A DNA stretch of 64,000 bases from the NCBI RefSeq assembly GCF_036488675.1, contig NZ_CP133148.1, positions 682,001 to 746,000 on the forward strand. Reading direction: 5' to 3'. Below the pieces are notes generated by a model. That model ran no database searches. It worked only from the letters and a program-made list of their open reading frames with translations, and had not been told where the DNA came from. The translations under genes were made by a program, and so were the position numbers. The stretch comes from Sinorhizobium chiapasense. GTDB lineage: Bacteria > Pseudomonadota > Alphaproteobacteria > Rhizobiales > Rhizobiaceae. This document shows, piece by piece, positions 1 through 9,518 of the stretch (within the stretch, counting starts at the first letter, position 1; each line of letters opens with the position of its first letter).

Positions 1-179
1 GATGGAGCGCGACTCGTTCGCCGAAGCTGACCGAACAATCGGTAAAGCGAATATCCAAGCCTTGTCCCTCGCAGTTTGCGTGGTGGCTCTATAGGGCAAG
101 TCGATCGGGAAGGGCAATGCGGCCAGACCTTCCAATGCGGCATTTCAATAATGGGAATAAAAGCCTACTCTTTCGGACC

Positions 180-1379
180 ATGACGATTCGCCTCTCCAAT
201 CGCGATGCCCGGCGCATCTTCCTCGCAAAACAAGGCCTCATGGCCGCGCCGCAGCGCGCGCTCGGCAAGGACGGGCTCTTGAAACTCATCCGCGACCTCG
301 GTTTCGTTCAGGTCGACAGCATCGCAACGGTCGAGCGGGCTCATCACCAGATCCTTTTTTCCCGCAATCAGACCTATCGCCGCGAACACCTGACTGAATT
401 GCTGGAGAAGGACGGCGACCTCTTCGAACATTGGACCCATGACGCCTCGATCATTCCGAGCGCTTTTTTCATCTATTGGAAACATCGCTTCAAATGGGAA
501 AGTGAGACGCTGCGCGAGCGCTGGGTCAAATGGCGGGGCGAGGGGTTCGACGACGGTTGCGAGGAGACCTACGAACGCATCGTCAGCGACGGCGCGGTGA
601 TGGCCCGCGATCTCAAGGTGGACGGCCACGCATCCGGCGGCTGGTGGAACTGGCATCCGTCGAAGACTGCGCTCGAAGTGCTATGGCGCCAGGGCAGGCT
701 GGCGATCGCGCGCCGGGAGAACTTCCAGAAGGTCTACGATCTTACCGAGCGCGTCATTCCTCCGCAGCACTACGAAGGCGAGGTAAGCCACACGGAGTTC
801 ATCGACTGGGCCTGCCGCAGCGCTCTCGATCGACTGGGTTTTGCGACCCATGGAGAGATCGCCGCCTTCTGGGATCTGGTGTCGCCGGATGAGGCGAAAG
901 CCTGGGTCGCCGCGCATCGGGACGAACTTTCAGACGTGCTGATCGAATCCGCCAATGGCGGCAAGCCGCGCGCCTCCCATGCGTTTTCCGGGTTCCCCGA
1001 TAACCTCGGCGATATTGCCGAGCCGCCGGGACGTATCCGCGTGCTCAGCCCGTTCGACCCCTTGCTGCGCGATCGCAATCGAACGGAGCGGCTTTTCGGC
1101 TTCTTCTATCGTATCGAGGTTTTTGTGCCGGAAGCAAAACGCGAATACGGCTACTACGTCTTTCCGTTGATCGAGGGCGACCGTTTGATCGGCCGCATCG
1201 ACATGAAAGCAGACCGAAAGCTCGGACGCCTCGATGTTCGACGCCTCTGGCTGGAGCCGGGCGTCCGGGCGTCGTCCGGCCGCATGGAAAAGCTTAGCTC
1301 CGAACTCGACCGCATCGCCCGTTTCACCGGCGTCGAAGAGGTCAACCTTCTCGACGGCTGGAACGCGTCCTTTTCCTGA
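180..1379 (+). CDS. Winged-helix DNA glycosylase-like protein, YcaQ/HTH_42 family
   Basis: This 399-residue protein resembles the YcaQ family, whose E. coli member unhooks DNA interstrand cross-links as a glycosylase. The family link rests on the N-terminal stretch around residues 35-55, with GFVQVDSI followed by ERAHHQILFSR, which matches the conserved VQIDTI...RAHH region, and on a usual length near 400 residues. I chose the ATG at 180, giving MTIRLSNRDARRIFLAKQGL, rather than the ATG at 117, because the extra 21 residues do not look conserved. It precedes tldD in the same direction with a 75-base gap. The catalytic residues were not placed, so glycosylase activity is inferred from family resemblance only. 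Confidence 0.8.
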   Translation: MTIRLSNRDARRIFLAKQGLMAAPQRALGKDGLLKLIRDLGFVQVDSIATVERAHHQILFSRNQTYRREHLTELLEKDGDLFEHWTHDASIIPSAFFIYWKHRFKWESETLRERWVKWRGEGFDDGCEETYERIVSDGAVMARDLKVDGHASGGWWNWHPSKTALEVLWRQGRLAIARRENFQKVYDLTERVIPPQHYEGEVSHTEFIDWACRSALDRLGFATHGEIAAFWDLVSPDEAKAWVAAHRDELSDVLIESANGGKPRASHAFSGFPDNLGDIAEPPGRIRVLSPFDPLLRDRNRTERLFGFFYRIEVFVPEAKREYGYYVFPLIEGDRLIGRIDMKADRKLGRLDVRRLWLEPGVRASSGRMEKLSSELDRIARFTGVEEVNLLDGWNASFS

Positions 1380-1454
1380 GATTTTTCTTGGCTTGCGTTC
1401 CCCTGCTTCCTAAATGAGGGGCTCAGGACATTGAACCAGCGGGAGCGGACGAGC

Positions 1455-2870
1455 ATGAACACCGATCTGATAAGCCTCTTCGATGCGGACGAGGCTACGG
1501 TCCGCAAGGTTCTGTCCGAGACGCTTTCCGGCGCAGATGACGGCGAGCTCTTTCTGGAGCACGCGCAAGCCGAGGTTCTGTCCTTCGACAACGGACGCCT
1601 CAAGGGCGGCAGCTTCAACACCGACCAGGGTTTCGGCCTGCGCGCTGTCGCCGGCGAATCGGTCGGTTACGCGCATGCCGGCGAATTGTCGCTTGCCGCC
1701 TTGCGCAGGGCGGCGGATGCCGTTGGCCAGGTGACGCGCGGCTATGCCGGTTCCTATGCCGCGGCCCCGCAGCGCACCAACAAGAAGCTCTATGGCGACG
1801 AAAATCCGATCGGCGAACCGAGCTTCGAGGCAAAGGTCGCCTTGCTTCAGGAGGTTGACGCCTATTTGCGCGCCAAGGATCCGAAGGTCAGGCAGGTGAC
1901 GGCTTCGATTTCCGCCAGCTGGCAGGTAGTCGATATTCTCCGGGCCGACGGTCACCGCGTTCACGATGTGAGGCCGATGACCCGCATCAACTTCTCGGTC
2001 GTCGTTGGCGATGGCGATCGGCAGGAAACGGGATCGTTCGGCATCGGCGGACGGCGCGGGTTCGGCGACTTCGTCACGGAAGAGAACTGGAAGCGCGGCG
2101 CTGACGAAGCGTTGCGGCAGGCGCTCGTCAATCTTGAGGCCATCGATGCCCCGGCAGGCACGATGGACGTCGTGCTCGCCTCCGGTTGGCCCGGCGTCAT
2201 GCTGCATGAAGCGGTCGGCCACGGGCTCGAGGGCGATTTCAACCGCAAGAAGACGTCCGCCTTTGCCGGCCTCCTGGGCGAACAGGTGGCTGCCAAAGGG
2301 GTTACTGTCATCGACGACGGCACGATCGAGGCCCGGCGCGGCTCGATCTCGGTCGATGATGAGGGCACCCCGTCAGGCTACAACGTCCTGATCGAGGACG
2401 GCAAATTGGTCGGGTACATACAGGACCGGCAGAATGCACGGCTGATGGGCATGACGCCTACCGGCAACGGCCGCCGGCAGGGCTATGCGCATGTGCCGAT
2501 GCCCCGTATGACCAATACGTACATGCTTTCCGGCGATCGCACGCCCGAGGAGATCATCGCTTCGGTCAGGAAGGGCATCTACGCCGTCTCCTTTGGCGGC
2601 GGTCAGGTGGACATCACCTCGGGCAAGTTCGTGTTCGGCTGCACCGAAGCCTATTTGATCGAGAACGGCAAGGTCGGCGCGCCCGTCAAAGGGGCGATGC
2701 TCATCGGCAATGGGCCGGATGCGATGAAGCGGGTGACCATGGTCGGCAACGACACGAAGCTCGATACCGGCATCGGCAATTGCGGCAAGGCCGGCCAATG
2801 GGTGCCCGTCGGCGTCGGCCAGCCGCACCTCAGGATGGATCAGATAACCGTCGGCGGCACGCAGGCGTGA
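1455..2870 (+). CDS. tldD: TldD metalloprotease subunit
   Basis: TldD pairs with TldE/PmbA to form a cytoplasmic zinc protease that degrades unfolded peptides and matures some modified peptides. The 471-residue length is typical. The TldD-specific zinc motif HExxxH is visible as HEAVGH at residues 251-256, in the conserved setting HEAVGHGLEGDF. The C-terminal half carries the expected GGGQVDITSG block. The ATG at 1455 follows a purine-rich GGGAGCGGAC; an upstream in-frame ATG at 1431 would add eight residues without a better binding site. No tldE/pmbA is present in this window, so the partner must lie elsewhere. Confidence 0.93.
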   Translation: MNTDLISLFDADEATVRKVLSETLSGADDGELFLEHAQAEVLSFDNGRLKGGSFNTDQGFGLRAVAGESVGYAHAGELSLAALRRAADAVGQVTRGYAGSYAAAPQRTNKKLYGDENPIGEPSFEAKVALLQEVDAYLRAKDPKVRQVTASISASWQVVDILRADGHRVHDVRPMTRINFSVVVGDGDRQETGSFGIGGRRGFGDFVTEENWKRGADEALRQALVNLEAIDAPAGTMDVVLASGWPGVMLHEAVGHGLEGDFNRKKTSAFAGLLGEQVAAKGVTVIDDGTIEARRGSISVDDEGTPSGYNVLIEDGKLVGYIQDRQNARLMGMTPTGNGRRQGYAHVPMPRMTNTYMLSGDRTPEEIIASVRKGIYAVSFGGGQVDITSGKFVFGCTEAYLIENGKVGAPVKGAMLIGNGPDAMKRVTMVGNDTKLDTGIGNCGKAGQWVPVGVGQPHLRMDQITVGGTQA

Positions 2871-2901
2871 GTGATCCGGTTGAGAGATGAGGGACGACGT
2901 C

Positions 2902-3417
2902 ATGACCGATGAGGCACACGGAGAGCTGGAAATCCGCCGCTTCACCGCGGCGGACGAACAGGGCGTCATCGACGTCATTTTGCCGATTCAGCGCGAGGAA
3001 TTCAGCATTGCGATTACCATCGACGATCAACCGGATCTGCGCTCGATCGCCGACTTCTATCAGAGCGGGACCGGAGATTTCTGGGTTGCCACCGTGGGCG
3101 ACCGGGTCGTCGGCACGCTTGGGCTCAAGGATATCGGCGGTTCTCACGCGGCAATCCGCAAGATGTTCGTCGCTCCCGATTTCCGTGGCCGCAGCCACGG
3201 CGTGGCAGCACGTCTGCTCGAAAGCCTGCTTGTGCATGCAGAGCACCGAAAGATCGCAGGCCTCTTCCTCGGCACGACGGACAAGTTCCTCGCCGCGCAT
3301 CGTTTTTATGAGAAGAACGGGTTTGCCGAGATCGCGAAAGATGATCTGCCGGCTGGCTTTCCGGTCATGAGCGTTGACACGAAATTCTACCTTCGACGAC
3401 TCGCGCCCGTCGCATAG
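2902..3417 (+). CDS. GNAT family N-acetyltransferase
   Basis: This 171-residue protein has the GNAT fold pattern. It shows beta strands leading to a GTLGLKDIGG segment, then the acetyl-CoA loop region FVAPDFRGRSHGVAARLL (motif A, Q/RxxGxG/A) near residues 90-110, and the C-terminal FYEKNGFAEI motif B. The substrate is unknown. The start at 2902 is preceded by GAGGG at 8-base spacing; an alternative ATG lies at 2887. It sits 31 bases after tldD on the same strand and may share its transcript. The next gene is convergent. Confidence 0.85.
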   Translation: MTDEAHGELEIRRFTAADEQGVIDVILPIQREEFSIAITIDDQPDLRSIADFYQSGTGDFWVATVGDRVVGTLGLKDIGGSHAAIRKMFVAPDFRGRSHGVAARLLESLLVHAEHRKIAGLFLGTTDKFLAAHRFYEKNGFAEIAKDDLPAGFPVMSVDTKFYLRRLAPVA

Positions 3418-3437
3418 CTTTGCGGCTCGCGAGTAAA

Positions 3438-4694
3438 CTAACCTCGGTCAGGCAGCAGCGTGCAATCGTAGGATCGCTTCTTCAGGATGGCGCAGGCGGA
3501 AGTGGCCGCCTCGCGGCTGGCGAAGCCGATGAAGCGTGCGCGATATTGCCTGGCGCTGCCGGTGCCGGACACTTCCGTATGAGGGGAGGCGCCGAGCAGG
3601 GCCGCGCCACCGGCGGACTCCGCTTCGACCAGAATCTTCCGGGCGCCTTCTGCCGTTGCGGCCGTGGAGATCTGAATCTGCCAGTGGCCGGCGGCGGTTG
3701 GTGGTACGCTGGCGCTGTCATCGACGGCCGTAGAGCGATCCGGCGGCATCACTGGTGCCGCGGACGCCGCAATGACCGGCGCGGAGGCACTTTCGCTCGT
3801 CCGGGCGGTGTCGGCATAGGATAGCCGGACCCCCGGCAGTCCAGCCACTTCAACGGCGCCCTGCGGACTCGTAGCCGCGACCAGCCGGCCGCCGGCGGGT
3901 GTTGCCGCCCTGCCCAGATGCTGATCGAGCAGTGAAGCCATCTTGTCGTCCCGGCCTTTTGCCGAGCGCCCGCCGAGCACGACCCCGATGATACGGCGAT
4001 TGCCATCCCTGACGGCGCTCACAATGTTGTAGCCGGATGCATTGGTGTAGCCTGTCTTGATGCCGTCCATGCCCGCGTATCGATACATCAGCTTGTTATG
4101 ACCGCGGATCGTACGGCCGCGAAAGGTGAAGCCCTGAACCGCGAACATGCGATATTCCCCCGGGAAATCCCTCATCAGCGCGACGGCAAGCCGCGCCATC
4201 TCGCGCGCTGTCGTTATCTGCTCACGTGCCGGCAGACCGGAGGCGTTCACGAAGTACGTGCGCGTCATGCCCAGGCGACGCGCTTTTGCATTCATCATCT
4301 GCGCGAAGGCGGCCTCCGAACCCCCGAGCGCTTCGGCGACCGCCGCCGCCGCATCGTTGGCGGAGCGAACGATCATACCGTAGACGGCCTCCTGAACCGT
4401 GATCGTATCGCCGGGCCTGACCCCGAGCTTGGTCGGCGGTTTGCGCGCGGCCGTCGACGACATCACCAACGGGGTGCTCCAGCCGATCTTGCCCCGGTGC
4501 AGCGCCTCGAAGGTCAAGTAGAGCGTCATCATCTTCGTTAGCGACGCCGGGTGGTTGAGCGTATCGGCGTTCTCGGCAGCGAGAATCCGGCCTGTCCGCG
4601 CATCAAGAACGAGGGACGCGCTACCCGCTACCGCATGCGCGGCACCAAACACGAAAGCAGCAATCGCCGCCAGGGCAAATCGGAAGCTCTTCAT
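3438..4694 (-). CDS. Exported D-alanyl-D-alanine carboxypeptidase with C-terminal SPOR domain
   Basis: This is a low-molecular-weight penicillin-binding protein of the peptidase S11 family (418 residues) that trims peptidoglycan stem peptides in the periplasm. All three active-site motifs are visible: SLTK at residues 51-54 (nucleophile Ser51), SAN in IVRSANDAA, and KTG in GIKTGYTNASG. A signal peptide spans about residues 1-23. After an Ala/Ser/Pro linker, the last 75 residues look like a SPOR domain (WQIQIS...GYSREA-type pattern, here FIGFASREAATSAC), which binds denuded glycan at division sites. The ATG at 4694 has GGAGAGGGGA upstream. A 34-residue in-frame upstream extension exists but carries no signal features. 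Confidence 0.92.
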   Translation of the reverse strand: MKSFRFALAAIAAFVFGAAHAVAGSASLVLDARTGRILAAENADTLNHPASLTKMMTLYLTFEALHRGKIGWSTPLVMSSTAARKPPTKLGVRPGDTITVQEAVYGMIVRSANDAAAAVAEALGGSEAAFAQMMNAKARRLGMTRTYFVNASGLPAREQITTAREMARLAVALMRDFPGEYRMFAVQGFTFRGRTIRGHNKLMYRYAGMDGIKTGYTNASGYNIVSAVRDGNRRIIGVVLGGRSAKGRDDKMASLLDQHLGRAATPAGGRLVAATSPQGAVEVAGLPGVRLSYADTARTSESASAPVIAASAAPVMPPDRSTAVDDSASVPPTAAGHWQIQISTAATAEGARKILVEAESAGGAALLGASPHTEVSGTGSARQYRARFIGFASREAATSACAILKKRSYDCTLLPDRG

Positions 4695-4897
4695 CGGATT
4701 TCCCCTCTCCAAAAGTGCGCTCGTTAGGAACGGTGTTTCGATTTGTGACAGGGTAGCCGCTTTGTTGCAATATCGAGGCCCATGACCGCTTCTCAAAAAA
4801 GCGGAATGTTGGTGGCGAATGCGCGTGAAACTCAGCCAGATTCAGTAAGGCTTAACCGGCCCGGCGTTAGTTTCCCCCTCGCAGGCAGGGTTGGCGG

Positions 4898-5953
4898 ATG
4901 AAGCAGGGCATCGCGCGGGTGGTGAGTGACCGAGTGAGGCGCGTCGCTATTGGCGGCGGGCTCGAACTCGCGCAACTCCTGGCGCGCTCCGGATTGATGA
5001 CGGGCGCGCGTGGATGCGGCGCGATCTTCACCTTGCATCATGTTCGTCCCAGGATTCCGCGCGCGTTTGACCCGAACGCTCACCTGGAAATTACACCGAC
5101 GTTTCTCGACGAAGCGATCCTGGCGCTGAAGCGCGACGGTTATCGCTTCGTCGCGTTGGAAGATCTGCCGGAAAGCCTGGTCCTCGCCGATGCACGGCCG
5201 GTCGCTTGTTTCACGCTTGATGACGGCTACCGCAACAACCTCGAATACGCGTTGCCGGTTTTCGAGCAACAGGGCGTGCCGTTCACCGTTTTCGTCACGG
5301 GCGGCTACGTCGATCGCACCCACACGCTGTGGTGGGAAACGCTTGCCGACTTGCTCTCGACGGTAAGCGCTTTCCGCTTCGATTTCGGCCCCGGAACGGA
5401 GACCATGAGAGCCGCAAGCAATACGGAAAAGCAGTCCGTATTCGACCGCGTCTCAACCTATGTTCGCCGTCACGACGAGGCAGATGCCGTCGGCAAACTG
5501 AACGAGCTGGCGCGTGAGCAGGGTATTGATCCCCTTGCGATCACCACACGTTTGACGCTCGATAAGGCGGGGCTGCGCTCCCTGCTGCAAAGCCCGCTGG
5601 CAAGCCTCGGCGCGCATACGATCAGCCATCGCGCACTGGCGCGGCTGGGCGACGCAGAGGCGCAACGAGAGATGTCGGAATCTGCCGCGCGCGCCGAGGC
5701 CATCGCCGGACGCTGGCCGGCGACTTTCGCCTATCCCTATGGGGACAGGCATGCGGTTTCGGAACGCGACCATCGTCTGGCCGAGCGGCTCGGTTTCACG
5801 GTGGCGGTGACGACGCAACCCGCCACGCTTTCAGCCGGCACCGTTTCAAATTTCCACGCCCTGCCGCGAATTTCACTCAACGGCCACTTCCAGAACCACC
5901 GCCACGTCTCGGCACTCGCTTCCGGAATTCCCTTTCGGCTGATGACGGGATAA
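4898..5953 (+). CDS. Polysaccharide deacetylase (NodB-homology) family protein
   Basis: This 351-residue carbohydrate esterase family 4-like protein has the first metal-binding motif as TLDDGY at residues 106-111 (usual TFDDG) and the second, H[S/T]xxH, as HTISH in LGAHTISHRAL. The downstream FAYPYGD block is also typical. No clear signal peptide is seen, although the N-terminus is basic and hydrophobic. Members deacetylate N-acetylglucosamine polymers or modify exported polysaccharides; the substrate here cannot be told. It is not next to nod genes, so a Nod-factor role should not be assumed. It ends 12 bases from the convergent pdxH. Confidence 0.88.
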   Translation: MKQGIARVVSDRVRRVAIGGGLELAQLLARSGLMTGARGCGAIFTLHHVRPRIPRAFDPNAHLEITPTFLDEAILALKRDGYRFVALEDLPESLVLADARPVACFTLDDGYRNNLEYALPVFEQQGVPFTVFVTGGYVDRTHTLWWETLADLLSTVSAFRFDFGPGTETMRAASNTEKQSVFDRVSTYVRRHDEADAVGKLNELAREQGIDPLAITTRLTLDKAGLRSLLQSPLASLGAHTISHRALARLGDAEAQREMSESAARAEAIAGRWPATFAYPYGDRHAVSERDHRLAERLGFTVAVTTQPATLSAGTVSNFHALPRISLNGHFQNHRHVSALASGIPFRLMTG

Positions 5954-5965
5954 TCCACCGGCCTC

Positions 5966-6586
5966 TCACGGATACATCCGCACCTTTGCCCAGCCGCCCT
6001 CCGGTGTTTGGCGACGGAACTCCACCCGGTCATGCAGTCGGAAGGGACGGTCGTGCCAGAATTCGATCGAGGTAGGGCGGATGCGGAAGCCGGACCAGTG
6101 TTCCGGGCGAGGGATTTCGCCGATGGCGTGGCGTGCCGTGTATTCGGCGACCGCCTTTTCCAGGGCGAAGCGGCTTTCGAGCGGACGCGATTGCTTCGAG
6201 GCCCAGGCGCCGATGCGGCTGCCGCGCGGCCGGCTCCTGAAATACTCGTCCGCTTCTTCGTCGGAGACGATTTCGACCGGACCGCGAACTCGCACCTGCC
6301 GGCGCAGCGATTTCCAGTGGAAACACATCGCGGCTTTGCGAGACGAAAGAATTTCACGGCCTTTCTGACTTTCGAAATTTGTGTAGAAGACGAAACCGCG
6401 TTCATCGAATCCCTTGAGCAGCACCATGCGCACATTGGGAAGCCCATCCGGATCGACGGTCGCAAGCGCCACGGCGTTCGGATCGTTGATCTCGTTCTCT
6501 TCGGCGTCCTTCAACCATGTGCCGAAAAGGGAAAAGGGCTCGTTCGCTTCGGTGAAGTCACCGGTTATTAACTCATTCGCGGTCAT
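5966..6586 (-). CDS. pdxH: Pyridoxamine 5'-phosphate oxidase
   Basis: The FMN-dependent oxidase converts pyridoxine or pyridoxamine 5'-phosphate to pyridoxal 5'-phosphate in the cytosol. The 206-residue protein shows the family blocks: [36 protein letters not shown], and the C-terminal [17 protein letters not shown], which holds phosphate- and substrate-binding Arg and His residues. I chose the ATG at 6586 ([11 protein letters not shown]); the frame is open for 23 more codons upstream, with an ATG at 6655. It is divergent from the lipoprotein gene at 6728. Confidence 0.95.
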   Translation of the reverse strand: MTANELITGDFTEANEPFSLFGTWLKDAEENEINDPNAVALATVDPDGLPNVRMVLLKGFDERGFVFYTNFESQKGREILSSRKAAMCFHWKSLRRQVRVRGPVEIVSDEEADEYFRSRPRGSRIGAWASKQSRPLESRFALEKAVAEYTARHAIGEIPRPEHWSGFRIRPTSIEFWHDRPFRLHDRVEFRRQTPEGGWAKVRMYP

Positions 6587-6727
6587 AGTGCCTTCCAATG
6601 CCGTGATATCTGGCGCGGGAACGCCTCGGGATGAGCCCGGTCGGTGTTTCCGCATCGAAAAGTGTCAGAGCCTGCCTGTGGACTTCCTCGGAAAACGTGC
6701 AGCTCTTGCGAGTCTGACAGGATTGCC

Positions 6728-7180
6728 GTGCAAGACATAGCAAAGTCGATCGATGGCAAGAAGGGTTTTTCCTTCGCCTTGCTGCGCAGCGGAGTGCTTT
6801 GTATGGCACTTCTCGCTCTGCCGGGGTGCATGGGCGCGGGCCTCGATCTCTTTGGCGGCCCAAGCGTCGATCGTGTGTCGACGGGTACGGTACCGGTCGC
6901 GAAAACCGCGGATGGTCTCTCGGACGCCGTTGCCGTGCGCAACGCCGTTTCCTCTGCCGACATCAGTCAGGGCGGCGCCAACCCGATCCCGTGGGCAAAC
7001 GCGACGTCCGGTAGTGCAGGCGTGATCAGTGCCATTCAGGAAGACCGTGCAAGCGGCATGCTCTGCCGGCGCTTCACCACGACCCGCCACTCTTATGAAG
7101 GCATAGCGAAGTTCGACGGAAGTGCCTGCCAACTCGGCAACGGCGAATGGTATCTGACGAGCTTCGGCCCGCAGGGCTGA
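6728..7180 (+). CDS. Small lipoprotein, RT0821/Lpp0805 surface-protein type
   Basis: This 150-residue protein has a basic N-terminus, a hydrophobic stretch and a lipobox LPGC with Cys34, so it is predicted to be exported and lipid-anchored. The C-terminal half, with CRRFTTTRHSYEGIAKFDGSACQLGNGEWYL, resembles the RT0821/Lpp0805 family of rickettsial and alphaproteobacterial surface antigens, which have no known activity. The GTG at 6728 follows CAGGA at 6-base spacing. An ATG at 6803 would start inside the hydrophobic segment, and an ATG at 6644 has no signal logic. Confidence 0.72.
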   Translation: MQDIAKSIDGKKGFSFALLRSGVLCMALLALPGCMGAGLDLFGGPSVDRVSTGTVPVAKTADGLSDAVAVRNAVSSADISQGGANPIPWANATSGSAGVISAIQEDRASGMLCRRFTTTRHSYEGIAKFDGSACQLGNGEWYLTSFGPQG

Positions 7181-7387
7181 ACATCCTTGATTAACCACGT
7201 TGGTTCAAAGCCGCGGAAAAGCATCGCGACCCGTTCGTTCGCGCCGGTCCCCAGAGCTGTCGACTAACCCATATTTAGCAACTTCTCCAGATCATCGCCG
7301 GGAAAGAAGTCGCAAGACGCGGCCTTCTTACCGTGGTGAGATATGGCGAGCGAAGGGGCCGCCGGTCGGAGAAGATGGTGACAAACC

Positions 7388-8446
7388 ATGCGTGATCCCT
7401 ATGCAATTCTCGGTGTGCGCCGCAATGCCGGGCAGGATGAGATCAAGGCCGCTTGGCGATCCGTAGCCAAAGCCGTGCATCCGGACCACAACCACGACGA
7501 TCCCTTGGCGACACAGCGCTTTGCCGAGGCGGGAAAGGCTTACGAGCTCTTGCGCGATCCGGTGCTGAGAAGCCGCTACGATCGCGTTCGGCGTGAAGCC
7601 GAACTGCGCCGCATGGAAGCGATGAAGCAGAAAATGCGTGGACCGGAGCCTGCAGAGCAGCCGATCGACGCCGAAACGGCTGAAGAGGCCATCTCGCGCA
7701 TCTTCGGTGTCGAACCGCAGGCTGCACCATCTCCCTCGAAACCAAAAACCGCGTATGCGCGGCCGGTCGAGAAGGGTGAGCCGCCGGCGGATACCGGGCC
7801 GGAGGCGACCGCGGATTCGAAACGGGAGGAAGCGTCCAAGTTCGAAGCGACGGCCTTCCGGCGCTCCGCTGCGCCCGCGGCGGATCTGGTAGCGGCGATC
7901 GTACGGCGAATTCGTGGTCGCGTCGCAAAGACCGCCGAGAAAGTGCCGGATCTGGCGGTCGACGTTCATGTGAGCATCGAGCAAGTCGTCAATCGCGCCC
8001 GGGTATCCGTGGAGCTACCGGACGGCGAGACCGTGAGGTTCTCGATCCCGCCCGGCGCAACCGACGGCCAGGCCATGCGGCTCAAGGAACAGGGCTACAG
8101 AGTGACGGGCATGGCGCGCGGCGATGTGCTGGCGACATTGCGGATCAACCAGGAAGGTCCGGTCCGAACGCAAGGTTTCGACCTGGTGACCACCCTGCCG
8201 CTCGACCTTGAAGATGCCGTGCTCGGCTGCGACACTGTCGTAGAAACGCCAAACGGGCCGGTTACGGTGACCGTTCCTGCCTGGTCCGGATCGGACAAGG
8301 TGATCCGTATTGCCGGTGCGGGATTGCGCGACGCGGATGGAGAAGCCGGGGATCTGCTCGTCGAACTGCGGCTGATGCTTCGCGAAAAGCCGGACGACAA
8401 GATAACGGACCTGATGAGGTCGCTGCGCCACGGTCTTTATCTGTGA
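7388..8446 (+). CDS. J-domain co-chaperone without zinc finger (DnaJ/CbpA-like)
   Basis: The 352-residue protein begins with a J domain (MRDPYAILGVRRNAG...) with the Hsp70-activating HPD tripeptide at residues 31-33. A long charged, Pro/Ala-rich linker follows at about 95-190. The rest, with DVHVSIEQVVNRA and RFSIPPGATDGQAMRLKEQG, is the DnaJ C-terminal substrate-binding region. The CxxCxGxG zinc-finger repeats of true DnaJ are absent, so this is a type II J protein like CbpA. It should deliver clients to DnaK. It lies about 200 bases upstream of fabI on the same strand. Confidence 0.9.
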   Translation: MRDPYAILGVRRNAGQDEIKAAWRSVAKAVHPDHNHDDPLATQRFAEAGKAYELLRDPVLRSRYDRVRREAELRRMEAMKQKMRGPEPAEQPIDAETAEEAISRIFGVEPQAAPSPSKPKTAYARPVEKGEPPADTGPEATADSKREEASKFEATAFRRSAAPAADLVAAIVRRIRGRVAKTAEKVPDLAVDVHVSIEQVVNRARVSVELPDGETVRFSIPPGATDGQAMRLKEQGYRVTGMARGDVLATLRINQEGPVRTQGFDLVTTLPLDLEDAVLGCDTVVETPNGPVTVTVPAWSGSDKVIRIAGAGLRDADGEAGDLLVELRLMLREKPDDKITDLMRSLRHGLYL

Positions 8447-8647
8447 CGGTTTTCTGACAAGCTGAACCAATATTACGGGGACTAACAGTTCCTGATCTGC
8501 GGTGCGCTTGAACCGTTTTAACGGCTATGCCATAGGCAATTCTCGACAATTTGCCGCACCGCACAGATGCGTGTGCCGCGGCGTTGACATTCGTGAACTC
8601 TCGCACCGGCGGCGGCCGGTGCAGGCAGACAGTATTGGGGACATTCC

Positions 8648-9466
8648 ATGGCTCAGGCATCGGGTCTGATGAACGGCAAGCGCGGCGTCATCATGGGCGT
8701 TGCAAACAACCGCTCGATCGCATGGGGCATCGCAAAGGCTTGCTCGGAAGCGGGTGCCGAAATCGCACTGACCTGGCAGGGAGACGCACTGAAGAAGCGT
8801 GTCGAACCGCTGGCGCAGGAACTTGGTGCCTTCATGGCGGGCCATTGCGATGTGACCGACCTTGCAACGATTGACGCCGTTTTCTCGACACTCGAAGAGA
8901 AGTGGGGCAAGATCGACTTCGTCGTGCATGCCATCGCCTTCTCCGACAAGGATGAACTGACAGGGCGCTACCTCGATACCAGCCGCGACAACTTCGCGCG
9001 CACGATGGATATTTCCGTCTACTCCTTCACGGCTGTCGCCGCACGTGCCGAGCGCGTCATGAACGACGGCGGCTCGATGCTGACGCTTACCTACTACGGC
9101 GCCGAGAAGGTGATGCCGCATTACAATGTCATGGGCGTTGCCAAGGCGGCGCTGGAGGCGAGCGTGCGATACCTTGCGGTCGATGTCGGCAACCGCGGTA
9201 TCCGCGTCAACGCGATCTCGGCTGGCCCGATCAAGACGCTTGCCGCGTCCGGCATCGGCGATTTCCGCTATATCCTCAAGTGGAACGAGTACAATGCGCC
9301 GTTGAAGCGTACCGTCTCGATTGAGGAAGTCGGCAATTCGGCGCTCTATCTGCTCTCCGATCTGTCGAGCGGCGTCACTGGCGAAGTGCACCACGTCGAT
9401 TCCGGCTATCATACGGTCGGCATGAAGGCTGTCGATGCACCGGACATTTCCGTTCTGAAGGACTGA
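8648..9466 (+). CDS. fabI: Enoyl-[acyl-carrier-protein] reductase (NADH)
   Basis: FabI carries out the last reduction of fatty acid elongation, trans-2-enoyl-ACP to acyl-ACP. The 272-residue short-chain dehydrogenase shows the FabI cofactor motif GVANNRSIAWGIAKA near residue 17. The catalytic pair Tyr159 and Lys166 lies in HYNVMGVAKAALE, with a second conserved Tyr about ten residues before. The SAGPIKTLAASGI block is also diagnostic. Rhizobia often carry more than one fabI, so this may be one of several. The phosphatase gene follows 52 bases later. Confidence 0.95.
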   Translation: MAQASGLMNGKRGVIMGVANNRSIAWGIAKACSEAGAEIALTWQGDALKKRVEPLAQELGAFMAGHCDVTDLATIDAVFSTLEEKWGKIDFVVHAIAFSDKDELTGRYLDTSRDNFARTMDISVYSFTAVAARAERVMNDGGSMLTLTYYGAEKVMPHYNVMGVAKAALEASVRYLAVDVGNRGIRVNAISAGPIKTLAASGIGDFRYILKWNEYNAPLKRTVSIEEVGNSALYLLSDLSSGVTGEVHHVDSGYHTVGMKAVDAPDISVLKD

Positions 9467-9518
9467 TTTCCCTTGTTGTTGCGACGGCGGTGGTGACAGC
9501 TCGCCCGGAGTGAACGCT

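Noticed and set aside
4898..5953. Calling the deacetylase nodB
   Set aside because: It has the NodB-homology motifs, but is longer than NodB, lies among housekeeping genes and has no nodA, nodC or nod box nearby.
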